Source: Gelatoporia subvermispora B (lineage: Eukaryota > Basidiomycota > Agaricomycetes > Polyporales > Gelatoporiaceae). From it: a stretch of DNA of 64,000 nucleotides. Location of the stretch: the NCBI GenBank assembly GCA_000320605.2, contig KB445792.1:563581-627580 (forward strand), written 5' to 3'. Positions 35,917-48,569 of this stretch are shown here, in pieces. Every line of letters starts with the position of its first letter. The first letter of the stretch is position 1. Made by a program: the position numbers and the translations under genes. A model generated the notes under the pieces. It saw nothing but the letters and a program-made list of their open reading frames with translations. It was not told the DNA's origin and did no database searches.

Positions 35917-36294
35917 CCATTCCCTCGTTCATTCTCGGAGATATCCATCTTAGACCTAGCATGCTTCCTTCCACTATCGCCCAAAGTGATGTTTGCTTAC
36001 CTCTGCATCCTTAGTTGATGTAAGTATAGCCGCAGCTGATTGTTCAAGTACCACTGTATGTATTACCAAGCTCGCTACTTGCGACATTACCCGTGTGCCT
36101 GCTGACCCCCCTTGCTGTCCAATCCTATCACAATAATGCATCGGGCCCCAATTGAAGACTGTTTGAAGGAGTATATGCGCCTTCTGGGCGTACAGCACCT
36201 CGTCGCACAGCTGGCTATACATTGTACAGAAACACGATGAGTAATGCACCAACAACCCGAAGAGTCCCGTAAAATCCCGCGCCCTCCGCCGCGA
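35917..36294. other. Intergenic between convergent genes
   Basis: This holds the 3' ends of VFA1 and the nucleoside transporter gene. Nothing else was seen. Confidence 0.5.
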
Positions 36295-37984
36295 TCACCA
36301 TTTGAACGGATTACAATTGCAGACAGCCGCCCTGACGGCGAAACTCGCCAAGCTTCCGAGCGCAAGGCCGCCCACGAGACAGAAACTCGCCACTGTCGCC
36401 GCAATATCCACATCCTGCGCGTGCCCCTTTAGCCGCGGGTTGTGTGTCAGCGACGGTGCGGACATCATGCACATGCTCGACACGTAGCCATTTGAAAGGC
36501 CAAATGCGAGCAGAATTGTCATGAAGAGCACGTCCGAGCTGATTATTGGGTTGGTCGGGAGGGACGACGCGCCCCATTGAATATTACACATGAGGAAAAG
36601 CGGAACAAATAATGTCCGCGCGAGTGAGAGAGTGAGGAGACGTCGAGCCGACCAAACAAGAAGTCGGGGGAAGGAACAAAGATAGCGGCCCAAGAAATCG
36701 CCGACGTTGAATATTAAAAAGTGGACGACGCTGAACAGGAGTGGATGTGTAGCCGGATTTGTAGGCCTCACGGAAACGGTCAGCGGGGGGAAGACCGACT
36801 AAGAATATCGGATTGTCAGTTAAGCTATGTGCATGGCATTGTTCGCATCCGCTTCAACATACCAGCGTTATGGCGAAAACACATGCAACGGCGACGTTAT
36901 ATGGCAGGTTGAGCTTCGCTAGTCGTACCATATCGCTCTTGCCGTCATGACGCGCACGTTGGTGTGGTTCGAAGTCTGTCTCGGCATCATCGAGTTGGCC
37001 GGGCATACCAGGAGTGTGCCCGCCAGCCATCTGCGATCTCTCCACCACATACTTGTACATCGGGAGACGGACGAGCATGCAATATGCTCCTGCTGCGACC
37101 AGCAGAAAGAGCGTTGACAAGGCGAAGAAAATGAACGCAGAAGTTTCCTCTGGTTCGGAAGCATCTCGTGCTTCGATAGCAGGCGACATCGACGGAGCAG
37201 GTCCGTTTAAGGAAGTTGCTGCGCTGATCACTTGCACAGCGCTGACCGCAACGCCGACTGCAGCTTGTCCGGACATGACGGCCTGCATTGTCCTCGGCCC
37301 AAATAGAGATGCGATTGCGACGACCGCAGTTTGCAGGTAGGACCCTGCGGCGGCCTGTGCGATGCCATTGAGGAGGACGAACGCGGAGAAGAGCGCAGCG
37401 GGCGCGTGGATGTATGTGCTCAGAGTGAGCAGGAACGAGAGCAGCGTCAACCAGGAGATGGAGAAGAGCACGCGGCGCGTGTTCGAGGCCTGTCGGGGGT
37501 TCGCTCATCGTTCAAAGGCTGTCACCCTTGCGCAAGAGATGGACGGACCTGCTTGGACGTAGCCGTAGCATGGGCCAAGAAGCCGAGGTTCGCAGCGGTG
37601 AATGTCGTGGATAGGTACGAGCTGAACGAGCTCTGGATGGAGGAGCCCGCTAAGCGGGACATGAAGTATGGCGTTGCCGTGATAAGTGCTGAGGAGGAAC
37701 TCAGCTCATGCAAGCGTGATCGACAAGCGGATGACCACACCATTCCACGGCAGGAGCACTGCGCAACCCAGGATGAAGTGTATGACACGTATCCGTGTCT
37801 CATCTTGCGAGATTTCAACACTGCTTGTGATGTTCTCTACGAGCTCTGTCTCTTCATCACTGAGCGGAACGTCCAGCGACGTCCGAGTCAGGACAGCATT
37901 CGATGCAACTGGTGCTTGCGGGATTGGGTGATACAACGCCTCAGGTGAGTTGTGACTTGAACTATATCGTCGGTGTCCAGACAT
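36295..37984 (-). CDS. Equilibrative nucleoside transporter (ENT family)
   Basis: Four exons (37984-37741, 37688-37549, 37489-36863, 36798-36295) give 504 residues. After a 60-residue polar N-terminus comes helix 1 with the ENT signature LLPWNALITATPYF. The middle includes NGIAQAAAGSYLQTAVV and FGPRTMQAVMSGQAAVGVAVS, both diagnostic. A long acidic loop near residues 270-310 separates the halves, and the second half carries NVGDFLGRY. About eleven helices are predicted. Related yeast Fun26 is vacuolar; the location here is unknown. The plus-strand frame at 37331-37948 is antisense shadow. Confidence 0.93.
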
Positions 37985-38634
37985 TGCAAAAGAGTGCAGT
38001 TACTCAAGGGTAGCTTGAGCAGCGAGGAATTATAAGAGAGTGCAGCTATGGAAGGGGCCGCGGAGTGCCACCGCTCCGCATGCCACACGCGCGTCGAATC
38101 TCAGATCCGATCGTCCAGTAGACCGAGATGACTTCCTCGGGCAAGATGGCGTACCTGGTACCATCTCAGTACTGCAACCCAACTTTCGGAAAACGGTCGA
38201 CTTGGAGCAGTGACCAATACGGAGAGAAAGATAGAAGAGGGGACTTTAGGTCATGAAACAATATTCTGACGTCACGAGGTATTCTCGAATACAAAACCAG
38301 AGGCTGGAGCATGGGGCATTCTGGGACCTCTCATTAGACCAGACCTGGAAGAACCACCGCTCAGGCGGAGGTTGAGAAAAATGCAAAGGCGTAGGTGCAG
38401 GATGCTATGTTGCATTGGAATGAAAAACATGTCAGTGAATACATTGTCATGCATATCTGGTGAAGTCGATACAGTGTCTCTGGGGGTTGGTATGGGGACG
38501 GATCCTAGGAGTACATTGATTTCTCTGAGCAAATCTACTGGTTGACACTTCAAAAATTCAGCCAACAATCTGCAGCACGATTCCTACATCGACTACACGT
38601 TAGCTCAACGTGTCGACGGAACCAATTACAATCA
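37985..38634. other. Intergenic, nothing recognised
   Basis: This lies between the ENT gene start and the HBS1 stop; it should carry the ENT promoter and the HBS1 3' end. No gene or motif was recognised. Confidence 0.5.
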
Positions 38635-41600
38635 CTACTGACCAGCCCCGATTGTTTCACCACCGCGGCGAATGAGAATTCTGCCCAGTTCCTTGTTCAC
38701 CGAGAATGGTTCCAGTGGGATAGGCTGCACCTTTACAAGTGGTGCGGAAGGGATGGACGATCGCAATGTAATCTGCACCTCAGCCGAAACCCCTTTCGAC
38801 AGTACCCTGCAAGTCCATGAGTCTTGAACCATAATAACCTTTCAAAGTATGTGCGCACCGTGGATTCTGCTTGATAATGGTACCAGTACTTCGGTCGAGG
38901 GTGGCTACCAATTTTGAGATCGACGCTGGCACATCACGAGAGTGATGGAACAATTCGACCTATCAAGGATGAATCAGTAAGGGTCTCGAGATCAATGATA
39001 TCAACATACAGAGGTGCCTGCAGTGATAGGCAGCTGAATATCGAAAGTAATGATCCTCGCTGTAAATACGGCGGCCAACGGAATAACACTACCCGGACGA
39101 CACAGCACACTGCCTATGTTGAGATGTATGGGGTCGACGTCGGTCAGATACATCGTGACATTGGCCCCGGATATAGCCCATGGTACAGATTCGTCGTCGC
39201 TTTCGATAGCTATCCAGGAAACTAAGAACGAGCAAAGCTGTCTATCGTAATGGACTCACATCGCACAAGCGCGGATTCGTCTCCCGGAAGAATCCGAAGT
39301 CGTTCACCGGCTTGCACAACGCCACCGCACACGCGGCCGGTTACACCAACACGCGAGCCCTGCCCCTTGAAGACGTTCGATATTGGGAAACGCAATGGTG
39401 CTGCAATATCGCGCGTTGGCGGTTCAAGCCCATCTATAGGATGTTGAGAACATGTCCTAGCGCGGGAGTCACTCTGCGTACCTAACAGATCGACCAGAGT
39501 CGGGCCGGAGTACCATTGTCTAAGGACCTTAGCATCCTCGGCATCTCTGGAGGTCAGGTTAACCCCGGCCATGGCTCCGACGGGTGTGAACTTGGTCTTT
39601 GATGGGTGGAAACCAGACTGCACAAGGAACGGCTGAAGAAGATCGCAGATCTCATCGTATCTATCCTTGTTCCAATTGACCTGTGTTCATCTCGATCAAC
39701 AACGATCGCTCATCACACAGAAGATCCACCGACCTGATCCAGTTTGTTCACAGCCACAATGATCTGACTGACGCCCAGGCTGCGAACAAGGAGTAAGTGC
39801 TCCCTAGTTTGCCCTCCCTTCTCGAAGCCAGCCTCGAACTCTCCGACAGCTGCATCAACTACGAGGAGCGCCGAGTCTGCCTGAGACGCGCCCGATATCA
39901 TATTAGGGATGAACTCCTTGTGTCCGGGGGCATCCAGGATTGTGATGCGCCTGTGCGGAGTGCTGAGAGTCTGCAGCGCGATGTCCATTGTGATGCCTCT
40001 GTGAACCGGTTAGCTTCCGATGTATGCATGACATAGTTCAATGGACAGGACCTTTCCCGCTCCTCCTGGGTCCCGTCAAGCTCCCAAGCCCAACTGAAAC
40101 TGCTCTTTCCCATCTTACTGCTGCCTCGCTCATTCGCCGCACGTCGCTTCTCGTCCACCCGACCCAGCTCATACAAGAGCCGTCCCATGAGCGTGGACTT
40201 GCCGGCATCCACATGTCCTGCATGAGCAGTGAATAATCAGTCCCCCCTTTGCCAGTCACTATTCTCTTACCGATTACAACCAAACTCAGAGACCGTCTAT
40301 CATCCTTCTCTTGCGCATCAAGTGTCTTCCGTACCTCCTCAAGGAGCTTCTCTAAAGCGACAGCGGCCCTCGTTGGCCCCTCTTCCTGGACGGGCTCCTC
40401 CGTCTCCAAATTCAAGCCTGCAATGTCCAAGTTCCGTTGATCGAGTTCTCCGCCTGTTTTCCTTCGTGGCTTGGACACACTGGCAGCAGCCGCAACCTTC
40501 CTAGCCTGCTCGGCCTCTGCATCCGCCTTCGCTTTAGCCGCCTTCTCGCGCGCCTTGGCGGCTATGATGATGTATAAATAAATAACTTAGTCAGTACATC
40601 CCAGAGTACGCGAAACATCGCAAAAATACACAAGAGCGGGGATGAAAGATGGACGATGAATAAATCAAGCCGAAACACCCGCGACCACACGAGAAGGGTG
40701 CGAGCTCGCTGAAGCAGAGCGCGAGCCCAGGGCTGTTCCTTGTCGTGCGTTGAATATGATATCATCCGGACTTGGCACATCGAACGCGAATCCACCAGAT
40801 GGGGCCAGAGGAACAGGCGCAGCGGACGCCCTCTTGTCCCTCGCCACACGGCGTTTTTCACGCTCTCTAGAAGGCCCCGCCTCCCCTCGCTCATCCCGGG
40901 CCGCCTTAGAGCGCTTGCCCTCCCTTTTGTCAACAGCGGCGTTGCCTTCAAGAGGCGTCAGAGGGTGCTCGTCGCTCAAGACTGAAGCGAACGCCGAGGG
41001 CAACGCACGGGTACGGGAGGGCTTTGGCGCGAACATCGCCATCTCCACGGGCGACCGCTCTTCTGCCGGCTCAGGTTCAGGCTCTGTCTTCCTTTGTCCC
41101 TTCCGGCTCTTCATAGCAAGCTTCGACTGCTTCGGCTCTGCAGGCGTGGCACCTGGCGTGGCCTTCAGAGAGGCTGTAGGCACGCTGTGAATGGGATGAA
41201 GGGTGGTAGACGGCAGGCCAGATCGAGACATAGGGAGTAGCCCGCCGAGCGACTGGTATGTGGTAGTGATAGCTGTTGTAGCAGTCGATCCGTTCGCAAT
41301 CGGTGTGATATACTCGGTGTGCGAGCGGTGCGTAATCAAGCCTTGACTCGCCCCCTCCATCACCGTTGGCTTCGCCAGCGGGTAGCGGTGTGCCTGTTGC
41401 GCTTTAGCCTGAGCGAGCTGGGCAAGCTTCGATGGCTGGCGTTTCGAATGCGGTGGAGAGGCTGGTTCCCGTGGTTGACCTAAAGCAGGTACAGAAGGTG
41501 CTGATGAAGCGAGGGCCGGAGATGTGACTGGGGCGGGTGCCGGAGCGGGTGCCGCAATCGGACGCGCAGTGAGCGAGGACGATGAAGAGGTTGCAGAGGC

Positions 41601-43355
41601 AGCTCTGCGTTGTGCAAGCTGTGAGAGGCGAGACGTAGCTGGTGGAGCAGAGACAGGAGCGGCAGACCTTGCTGGCGTTGGCGTTATAGGAGAACTCATG
41701 GATATGCCTCTTGTTTGTTGAGCGGGTGCTGGACTTGTGGGAGCAGGCGCAGCAGCCGCTTTGGCAGCAGCCCTGTCTATTGCTTCCATTTCAAGTGCAG
41801 TTTTGATAGCCCGGCGGACATGCGAAGACATAGAGGACTCGTCGGTAGTGGATGACTGGTCATCAGGCGGCTGAAGCGACAGCACAGATGCCGAAGACGG
41901 ACGGAGGGGAGGGTATGTCAAGACCGATGATGAGTCTATACTATATGACCGCGAGCTAGCACTGCTCTGGCTGACGCTGCTCACAACGCTCGCATTTGTA
42001 CCCGAGCGTCGCGAACTAGTCAGACTGGCCAACTTCGACTTCTTCTCACCGTTAGCGCTGTCATCGCCCTTGCCAGTAACCGATTGCTTCGAAAGAAGCG
42101 AAGCTTGCGACGTCCCTGCAATGCCCACTCTTGCATGCATGCTTGACTGCGAGTCCGGGATGGTCGCGGAATACCCTGCAGCTTGAGCACGGATACTCGG
42201 AGCCTTCTGAGTGGATGAAGAGCTCCTACGAGATTCCGTCGGTGTCACAGAAGGTGCAGGTTCTTGTTTGGATAACCTCTGTAAGGCGGATAGCGGAGGA
42301 GAAGGAGTAATCGTGTTGGGATCCTTGGGCACTCGCTCTGCAACAAGATCTATCATGAGCATCGGAACATACCATGACGACATTCACTCACGAATAACTT
42401 CTCCATAGTCCGTAGTGGTAAGGGTAGATGGTGCACGCGAGCTCAGTGACCTCGCTTGTTCCTGCCTTGGAGTCCAGTCCGCAGTGCTCTCCGTACGCTC
42501 CGAGCGCTCCGGTATGACACTCAGTGCGGGAGAGAATCTACCACCGTGGAACGATTCCTCGTCATATTCGAAGACCTCTTCTACCTCGATGACTTCCGGA
42601 GGCTGCGCCAGCCTAATGAGCGGAACATTTGACCTTCCGGAGGCGCTGATAGGCCCTGGAGCGGCACCAATTACAGGTGGGGCAAAGTATGCATGCTGAT
42701 CTGAACCTCCGGGAGGGGGGAGGGGAAGTGCCTTCTCATTCGGATCTGGTCGGGCGCAATGGTAAACGATACAGTTCACCTAACACTTGCACGCGGGTAG
42801 AGAACCAAGCACCTTATCGCTGCTTCCAGTGCTTCGCAACCGGGTGTACGATGTAGGGTACAAGGTAGACAAAATAAAAGGGGAGGGGGGAGGAAAGAAT
42901 AGGGTAACCGCACGGCAGGGCTCACCTTTCGCCTCTTTCGCCGCGTTCCTTCGTTCTTGCTGTTCTGCAGCGCTGTAAGTATCAAAAGTAAGTTGAATGT
43001 ATGGTATGACCTACGAAGAATCCAATCTAAACTCTGTTCTACATCATAGTGGTAGTAATACAGTGTATCCTTGATCTCTTGGTCCGGGATGCCGGAATGG
43101 GCTTCAGGGCCAATGGTATCTCGGATATGTTCAAGTCCTTCCATCAAGATCGCTGTCACTTTTGTAAGATTGTCTGCGAAAGCAATCATGAAGTAATGCG
43201 CGCACCGTACTCCTCCTCCGGGAGCTCCTCCGCGCCATCGTCGAGCGCGTCGTCGTCCAGTTCCTCTGAGGCAGTGTTAGACATTGGATCCACTGCTTTC
43301 TTGCTGCATACTCACCGTTGAGATCGAGATTTCTTACAAACCTGTGCCTGGACAT
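38635..43355 (-). CDS. HBS1: HBS1 translational GTPase with a very long central region
   Basis: Hbs1 with Dom34 rescues stalled ribosomes. Fourteen exons (43355-43316, 43265-43206, 43152-43015, 42964-42926, 42745-42392, 42337-40691, 40561-40271, 40217-40052, 39998-39734, 39680-39482, 39433-39260, 39209-39010, 38959-38859, 38806-38635) give about 1281 residues. The start [13 protein letters not shown] and the segment to about residue 100 form the HBS1 N-terminal domain. Residues 120-760 are low-complexity with repeated S[KR]LAxL motifs. The GTPase has [21 protein letters not shown] and NKLD. The donor of the intron at 40562-40690 could instead be at 40678, adding four residues. The 1647-nt exon may be alternatively spliced. 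Confidence 0.9.
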
Positions 43356-43593
43356 GGCGGTAGATTACAAGATGTACAGCAGATGAGATGATCGCGGACG
43401 AGCCAAACCAAACGCGTTGAACGCGATTGCAGGAGCACCGCGTGACAGGCGGCTGTGACGGTGACGTAAATATCGTGACGCGTAACGCGTCCATTGCCGG
43501 ATTGAGTGCAAGCGCGATCGCACTCTTTTTCGCGTGTGCGTTCGTCCTGTGTTGCCTCTTGTCTCGCCCTCGCTGCCCTTCTAAACCCTTGTC
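43356..43593. promoter_or_regulatory. Bidirectional promoter with three ACGCGT boxes
   Basis: The 238 bp between HBS1 and mitochondrial SSB contain ACGCGT at 43412-43417, 43478-43483 and 43485-43490. Three copies of a 6-bp motif in such a span are well above chance. The motif equals the MluI cell-cycle box of yeast S-phase genes; SSB is the likelier target. Confidence 0.55.
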
Positions 43594-44291
43594 ATGTTCT
43601 CTCTTGCACGTTCCTCCGCTGCCTCTCGCGTCACATCGCGCGTAAGCATGTATATATGCTCACGTCGAGTGATGTCGCTGACCCCGCACATATCGGTTCA
43701 GGCGTTCTCAACCACGTCCACACGCGCGGATATGGCCAAGCTCACCCTCATCGGACGCTTGACAAGACAGCCCGAGGTTAGGCGCACGAAGAACGACAAG
43801 GAATTTGTTTCGTACGCCTATACTCTTTAATCAGCCGCTCTTCGAAGTTTACGGAATTTGCAATGCAGATACTCCGTCGCGACATCCGAATATGACACTC
43901 GTGCTTCCACCCCTGAAGAGCGTACGTTCCTCCAGAACTTGGTAGGACTAACATGGATTGACGATTCTTGCAGCGCGCTTCAGAAGCACTTTCCACAACG
44001 TCTTCTCTTTCAACCCTAACACGAACAACTACCTGCGTTCTATGCAGAAGGGTGACCTCGTTTACGTCGAGGCCGGCTTTGAGCTGCGCGAGCCCGACCC
44101 GAACGCAGAGCCCACCAGCCCTCAGGGTCAACGCCAGATCTTCCTGCGACACGGTACGCACATCGACTGTCCGACGAGTTGCTACATTATCTGATACCTC
44201 GGTTTATTCAGAGAGCATCCGCACGATCTCGAAGTCGGCTCGGGCACGTGAGGAGGGTGCCGAGGACGAGCAGGGCATCGAAGATCAGTAA
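43594..44291 (+). CDS. RIM1: Mitochondrial single-stranded DNA-binding protein
   Basis: It coats single-stranded mtDNA at replication forks. Five exons (43594-43641, 43702-43811, 43869-43921, 43974-44153, 44212-44291) give 156 residues. An import presequence (MFSLARSSAASRVTSRAFSTTS) precedes the OB fold, which starts KLTLIGRLTRQPEVRRTKNDKEFVSYSVATS and continues with RSTFHNVFSF, KGDLVYVEAGFELRE and the IFLRH strand. The tail is acidic, as is common for fungal mtSSB. The promoter carries three ACGCGT boxes. Confidence 0.93.
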
Positions 44292-44506
44292 TGTTGAGGC
44301 ATACTCATCTTGTCCGCCGTTGATCACGCCTTATTATTTCTTTTTAATCGATATTCTGCGCTCACATCGAGTGTCTTTTTGCGTTCAGTGCTCGTCGTGA
44401 TATTCCTCCCGATACTCAGACTCTCGTTGTAATCCAGCCGCTGCGGGTTCTGCAACCCATGCCTTCACAAACGCGAAGGCATGTTAGTTATGAATTTGCA
44501 AACATA

Positions 44507-45442
44507 TTAATCACGCACTGTGCTTTCTCTGTTCCCTGAAGGAGGTACTGGTGTCGGCATTGTCATTGAGGGCGCACTGGGTGGGGCCATTGTGCTGTCT
44601 CGCAGCATTTTCTTGAGGTAATCTCTCACGGCAGACACGACAAGCTTGCAAATGACAGTAGTCAGCGTCAAGAACAGTGAACATAACTCGCAAGACCAAC
44701 GTGATGATCGTCCTGGCTAGAACCTGAATAGCAAGCTACAATTGCGATTGGGCAGCACGGCGCATTCTGAGTGCAGTAATGCAACATTCAGCCGTTCGCT
44801 TGACTTGCGATCGAAATGGTGGGAGGCTGTACCTCGAGCCAGATCGGAAAAGCTGCAAATCGAGGATGTCAACGACCCTTTGTTTTCGGGTGGCGCGTGA
44901 GCCGTGCAACATACGTACCTCCTCCGCAGACTCGATACCCATCCTGGACGCCCATTTGTTTGGGTGTCTTTCCCATTGCGCTCATGCCTTTCTCTATGTA
45001 ATAACTCGAATGTCCCGTACGTCTCACAACCGCGACCATGCCCTATTTGAACCACGCGCATATAGCCACCGCCTTGCCCGCACAGCCTAGTACGCACCTC
45101 CAAACACGCCCAGCTATCCAGACTCACGTCCCCTACGCCATTCATACCGCCGAGGTCGCCGACGGTGCACGCGAAGAGTGTATGTCCCGCGACGGTCTGG
45201 ATCGACATGACGAGGCCCTTGCCCTTGGCGTGGCGCGACGACGCGCGGAACCGCTTGCGGAGCGAGAGCCCGAGCGTGACCGCGTCGTTCGCGGAGAACG
45301 ACTGGAAGCGGTAGCTGCACTCCTCGTGCAGCGTCTGCGTCGCGAGCTCCGCGTCGCCCGGCGGAATGGGCGTGTTGAACCCGTTGAACATCGGCTCGGC
45401 GGTGTATGTGGAGCGCGCCCGGTAGTACGAACCGTTGTCCAT
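44507..45442 (-). CDS. DUF336/UPF0303 (HbpS-like) protein
   Basis: Five exons (45442-45098, 45042-44919, 44852-44833, 44766-44701, 44644-44507) give 230 residues. The order matches the DUF336 family, which includes yeast YBR137W: ECSYRFQSFSANDAVTLGLSLRKRF, a strand with MSIQTVAGHTLFAC, RTGHSSYYIEKGM, then GGAFPIW and SGSSQDDHHLVVSAVRDYL. The third exon is 20 nt and rebuilds AFPIW in frame. A Pro/Ser-rich tail follows the domain. Bacterial relatives bind haem, and the yeast protein interacts with the Get machinery; function here is unknown. Confidence 0.85.
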
Positions 45443-45958
45443 TGCAGAGGAATCTTCGGTGGCTATAAAGCGTAGGCAGTAATGCGGAAACGAACGCGCG
45501 AGCTACGTGAAACGAGAACGCGAGATATGAAGTCGAGTTTAGGTTTTGAGACGGGTGAGGTGCGGACACGCGAGGAGGGCATGGAAGAGGCCAGGGACGC
45601 GCGATTCGGCCGCATCGTGGTGTGGGCGTGTCGGAAGCTCATCGCCTGTCGTGACAACAGAGCGTCGAGCGTCATACAAAGACACCGGGACGCCCAGCGT
45701 CCACCTGCCAGGCAGAACGCAACCAGCGGCGGTGACATCCCGCGCATCCACGCGCATACCGAGGAGACCATCCAGTTCAACGTACCTTGCAACGCATCAC
45801 AAGGTCGCCAACGTCGTGGCCACCGTGGGCGCGTGAGGGGAGCACATATGGTATATCGTGTGCAAGTAGAAGGTATACATGGATAGCGTTTGTTGGTCTA
45901 ATTGTAGCATATCAGGTACGACACCTATGATATCCACCTTCCTCATGCACGAGACCAC
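45443..45958. other. Intergenic, nothing recognised
   Basis: This sits upstream of the DUF336 gene and downstream of the NIPA-like gene. Overlapping frames on both strands (45482-45886 plus, 45792-45463 minus) lack motifs and are more likely GC-driven than coding. Confidence 0.45.
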
Positions 45959-48232
45959 TCAAAACGGACTTCTGCTGATACTCCGCGGGGCCGCATCTTC
46001 CCCTCGCCCACGACTCGTGTTGCGAGAGCCAGCTACAGAAGGGGTCCTTCTCGATCCTTGACCTGACCGACCGCGTGCCTCGTCCCCGAGCCAGCTTATC
46101 GCACGCGTTCGGCGGAGCGAGTCTGGTGTCGAGATCAAATTGCGCTCGGGATCCTGCGACCCAGGCCTGACGAAATCGTCCAAAGGTGGTGTGTTGATCA
46201 AAAGTAAATGCTAAACCGGCCACATTAGAATGCCGAGCAGTTCGCGATATTTAGAGCAGCATCACTTACCTGTGCTGGCGAGAGACCATACAAGCTGACA
46301 GTACTACGTCGATTTCTCAGGATAGGCGAAGCTTGCACACCATCCGGAACCACCAGCTTCGCCCGTCCCCGCCTGCCAATGCTCCCATACCTGGGGCTTC
46401 CGAATGCTCCGGCATCTACAGTGTCGATCTCGGACGCGACGTGGTCAAGAGCATTTTCATCTTCGAGATCGGCCCCGCCTTGTTGCTGCACCGGACCGGT
46501 ATTGAGAGCAGGCGCCCATGCAATTATGAAAACACCTGCGAAGGTCGCGCCGCAGCCGTAAAGGAAGGTTACAATCTGGTGGAAAGATGCTTTCTCGAAG
46601 TCGCGATACAGAATCGCAGAACCGACAATAGCTGAGAGGTTAAACAAGACAAATTGCGTAGGTACGACAATCTGTGGTCGATCGATTCAGCAATTGGCTA
46701 TTTGTGAGTCAAGAAATCTGACCTTGCTGTCGAAACGCATCAATGCACGATTCAGGTATTTGATTTGTCCGATCCCAGTACCAATGAGAATCTAGTTGAG
46801 TTGTGAGACACATTGTAAATGTCTGGATGGACACGATACTTACAGCAATGACCGGATACGTGATCCATTCTGTGAATATCTCAGGTCCCTTGCGTGTTAA
46901 TAATGTTGAGAAAGCTTTCGTTGATAATACAGTGAATCCACCTGGGCAAGAGCTGGTTAGATGTTTTAAACTTAGATCCTCGCGAAGTATATACTCACCA
47001 AACAGCGCGCACATTCCAACATCCACATATACCCACCTCTTTCCAGCATTGCCTTCCGAGAGACCAGATAAAATACAAGCAAATACGACATAAACTGTAG
47101 AATAAACAAGGAACGCCCTTTGCGCTACGGCTTTTATTAGACCCTCGGGGTCCAGTTGTGTGTCAGATGGGTTTGTGGAGAGCACAACAGTCACGGCTCC
47201 AATGATGGCGACGACTATCCCAAAGAAGTCGCGCTTGAGGTTAAAGAACATGAGCCCAACCATATATGAGATGATTAGCATTTTAGGCTTACTTTGCGAA
47301 AACATTCTTTGAGCATTACTGGAGCGAAAATACAATTTGCGATCAGTGCGAACTACACCATATATCAGCCGAACGGAGCATGACGCAAGGCTCTATGAAC
47401 TCACAGTACCTAACGGCGCGACGATGGAGGCTGGGGCAAAGGCGTAAGAAATGAAATTTCCCATCTCCCCGATGTTCATTAGCAGGAATCCACACCACCT
47501 AGAGCATATGTTTATCAGTTTACACATGAATCGGAGGGCATTCGTGGCGTACCATAGCTTTGACTTGAGATAATCACTCTCATTCCGCTCAGAGGTGCCG
47601 GACTTGTCGTTAGCATGTCCATTTTCGTTAGAATTCGGGTCATGGCGTTGGGATCGATCGGCGTGCATGGGGACAACGTCCACGGGTATCATCAATGCAT
47701 GAGTGGAAGCAAGATGTGTCCGATCAGCGGCGTGGGCTCGTCCACGATTCCGTTCAAATGGAAGGAAAGAGAAAAATCGTCGAGTTTTCGGTCGAAAGGG
47801 GATAGTTGTATCGGATGCTGCACCATATGTTGTGTCTCGGTCGTGCGCAGCGGCAATGGGCAGGAGGGGTTCCGTCTCGGGCACCGCGACCGTCGGGGTC
47901 ACCGGTGCACTTGCAGACCGTGGACTTGTCTGCAGACTGATCTCTTCGTCGTCTGCATCCTCAAACGCGTCGCGGGAGCGCCCAGCACTCTTGTGTGCAC
48001 CCCCAGCGGCGCCATTCTCCGCAGCCTGATCGTGATCCTCCCGCTCGTACGCTTCCTCTAGCCGTCGGTGCGCAAGCTTCTGGCAGTTGAGCGCAAGGGA
48101 TATGAGCACGTTCCCAGAGATGGCGATGGCGATACCAGCCGCAGTAGCAGTAGTGATCTGGGGCAGCGCGATAGTGTCAGTGCTGTTCATCGCAGCGAGC
48201 GGAAATGTGTGTCGCAGCATGTCGGACGTCAT
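45959..48232 (-). CDS. NIPA-like magnesium transporter
   Basis: Eight exons (48232-47553, 47498-47405, 47352-47293, 47233-46999, 46941-46844, 46791-46723, 46671-46270, 46210-45959) give 629 residues. A first helix (GIAIAISGNVLISLALNCQK) is followed by an insert of about 165 residues. Then comes the NIPA core: KLWWCGFLLMNIGEMGNF, SYAFAPASIVAPLGT, ANCIFAPVMLKE, RDFFGIVVAIIGAVTVVLS and QIKYLNRALMRFDSKIVVP. About nine helices are present, with a disordered basic tail of 180 residues. NIPA proteins move Mg2+ at plasma or endosomal membranes. The long loop and tail are common in basidiomycetes. Confidence 0.92.
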
Positions 48233-48569
48233 ATGTGTTGTCCGGAGCAATGGGGAGGAGCCAGTTGTGAAGTTAGGTAAATCCTGATAGAGGCATGAGC
48301 AGCTCCGGAGTGGTGGGTGTGTCCGTGTGAGGAGGAGGGCTCGAGCAAGGTCAGGCTCGCGGCGAAGGTCGTGCCGCCGTTAGGCGCGAAAGGCGTCATG
48401 CACGTGCGGGGACGCGATCAAACCAGGCCCGCCCTACCGGCATGACGCCCGGATGCTTTCTAGGAGACTACTGCTATCCAGCTGCTGAACACGTACTACA
48501 TCTTCCTTTCCTTCCGACACACCATAATCCCGTGTAACGCGCTCCTGGACATCTCGTTGTCGTTGCAAG
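48233..48569. promoter_or_regulatory. Divergent intergenic region, NIPA-like / SEC12
   Basis: This 337-bp, GC-rich region between head-to-head starts should contain both promoters. No specific motif is named. Confidence 0.4.

Noticed and set aside
37331..37948. Long plus-strand open frame of 205 codons
   Set aside because: It is fully antisense to the ENT transporter exons, is charged and motif-free, and needs no splice sites; it is a codon-bias shadow.
40665..42383. The central HBS1 exon as a separate gene
   Set aside because: It has no good start of its own, its upstream edge is a clear acceptor in phase with the HBS1 N-terminal domain, and its end is spliced in phase to the GTPase half.
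43174..43205. A 32-nt intron in HBS1
   Set aside because: Too short; an acceptor 21 nt further on gives a 53-bp intron in the same frame and was preferred.
45482..45886. Plus-strand frame of 134 codons and its minus-strand partner
   Set aside because: Both strands stay open because of base composition; the Arg-rich translation resembles no protein family.
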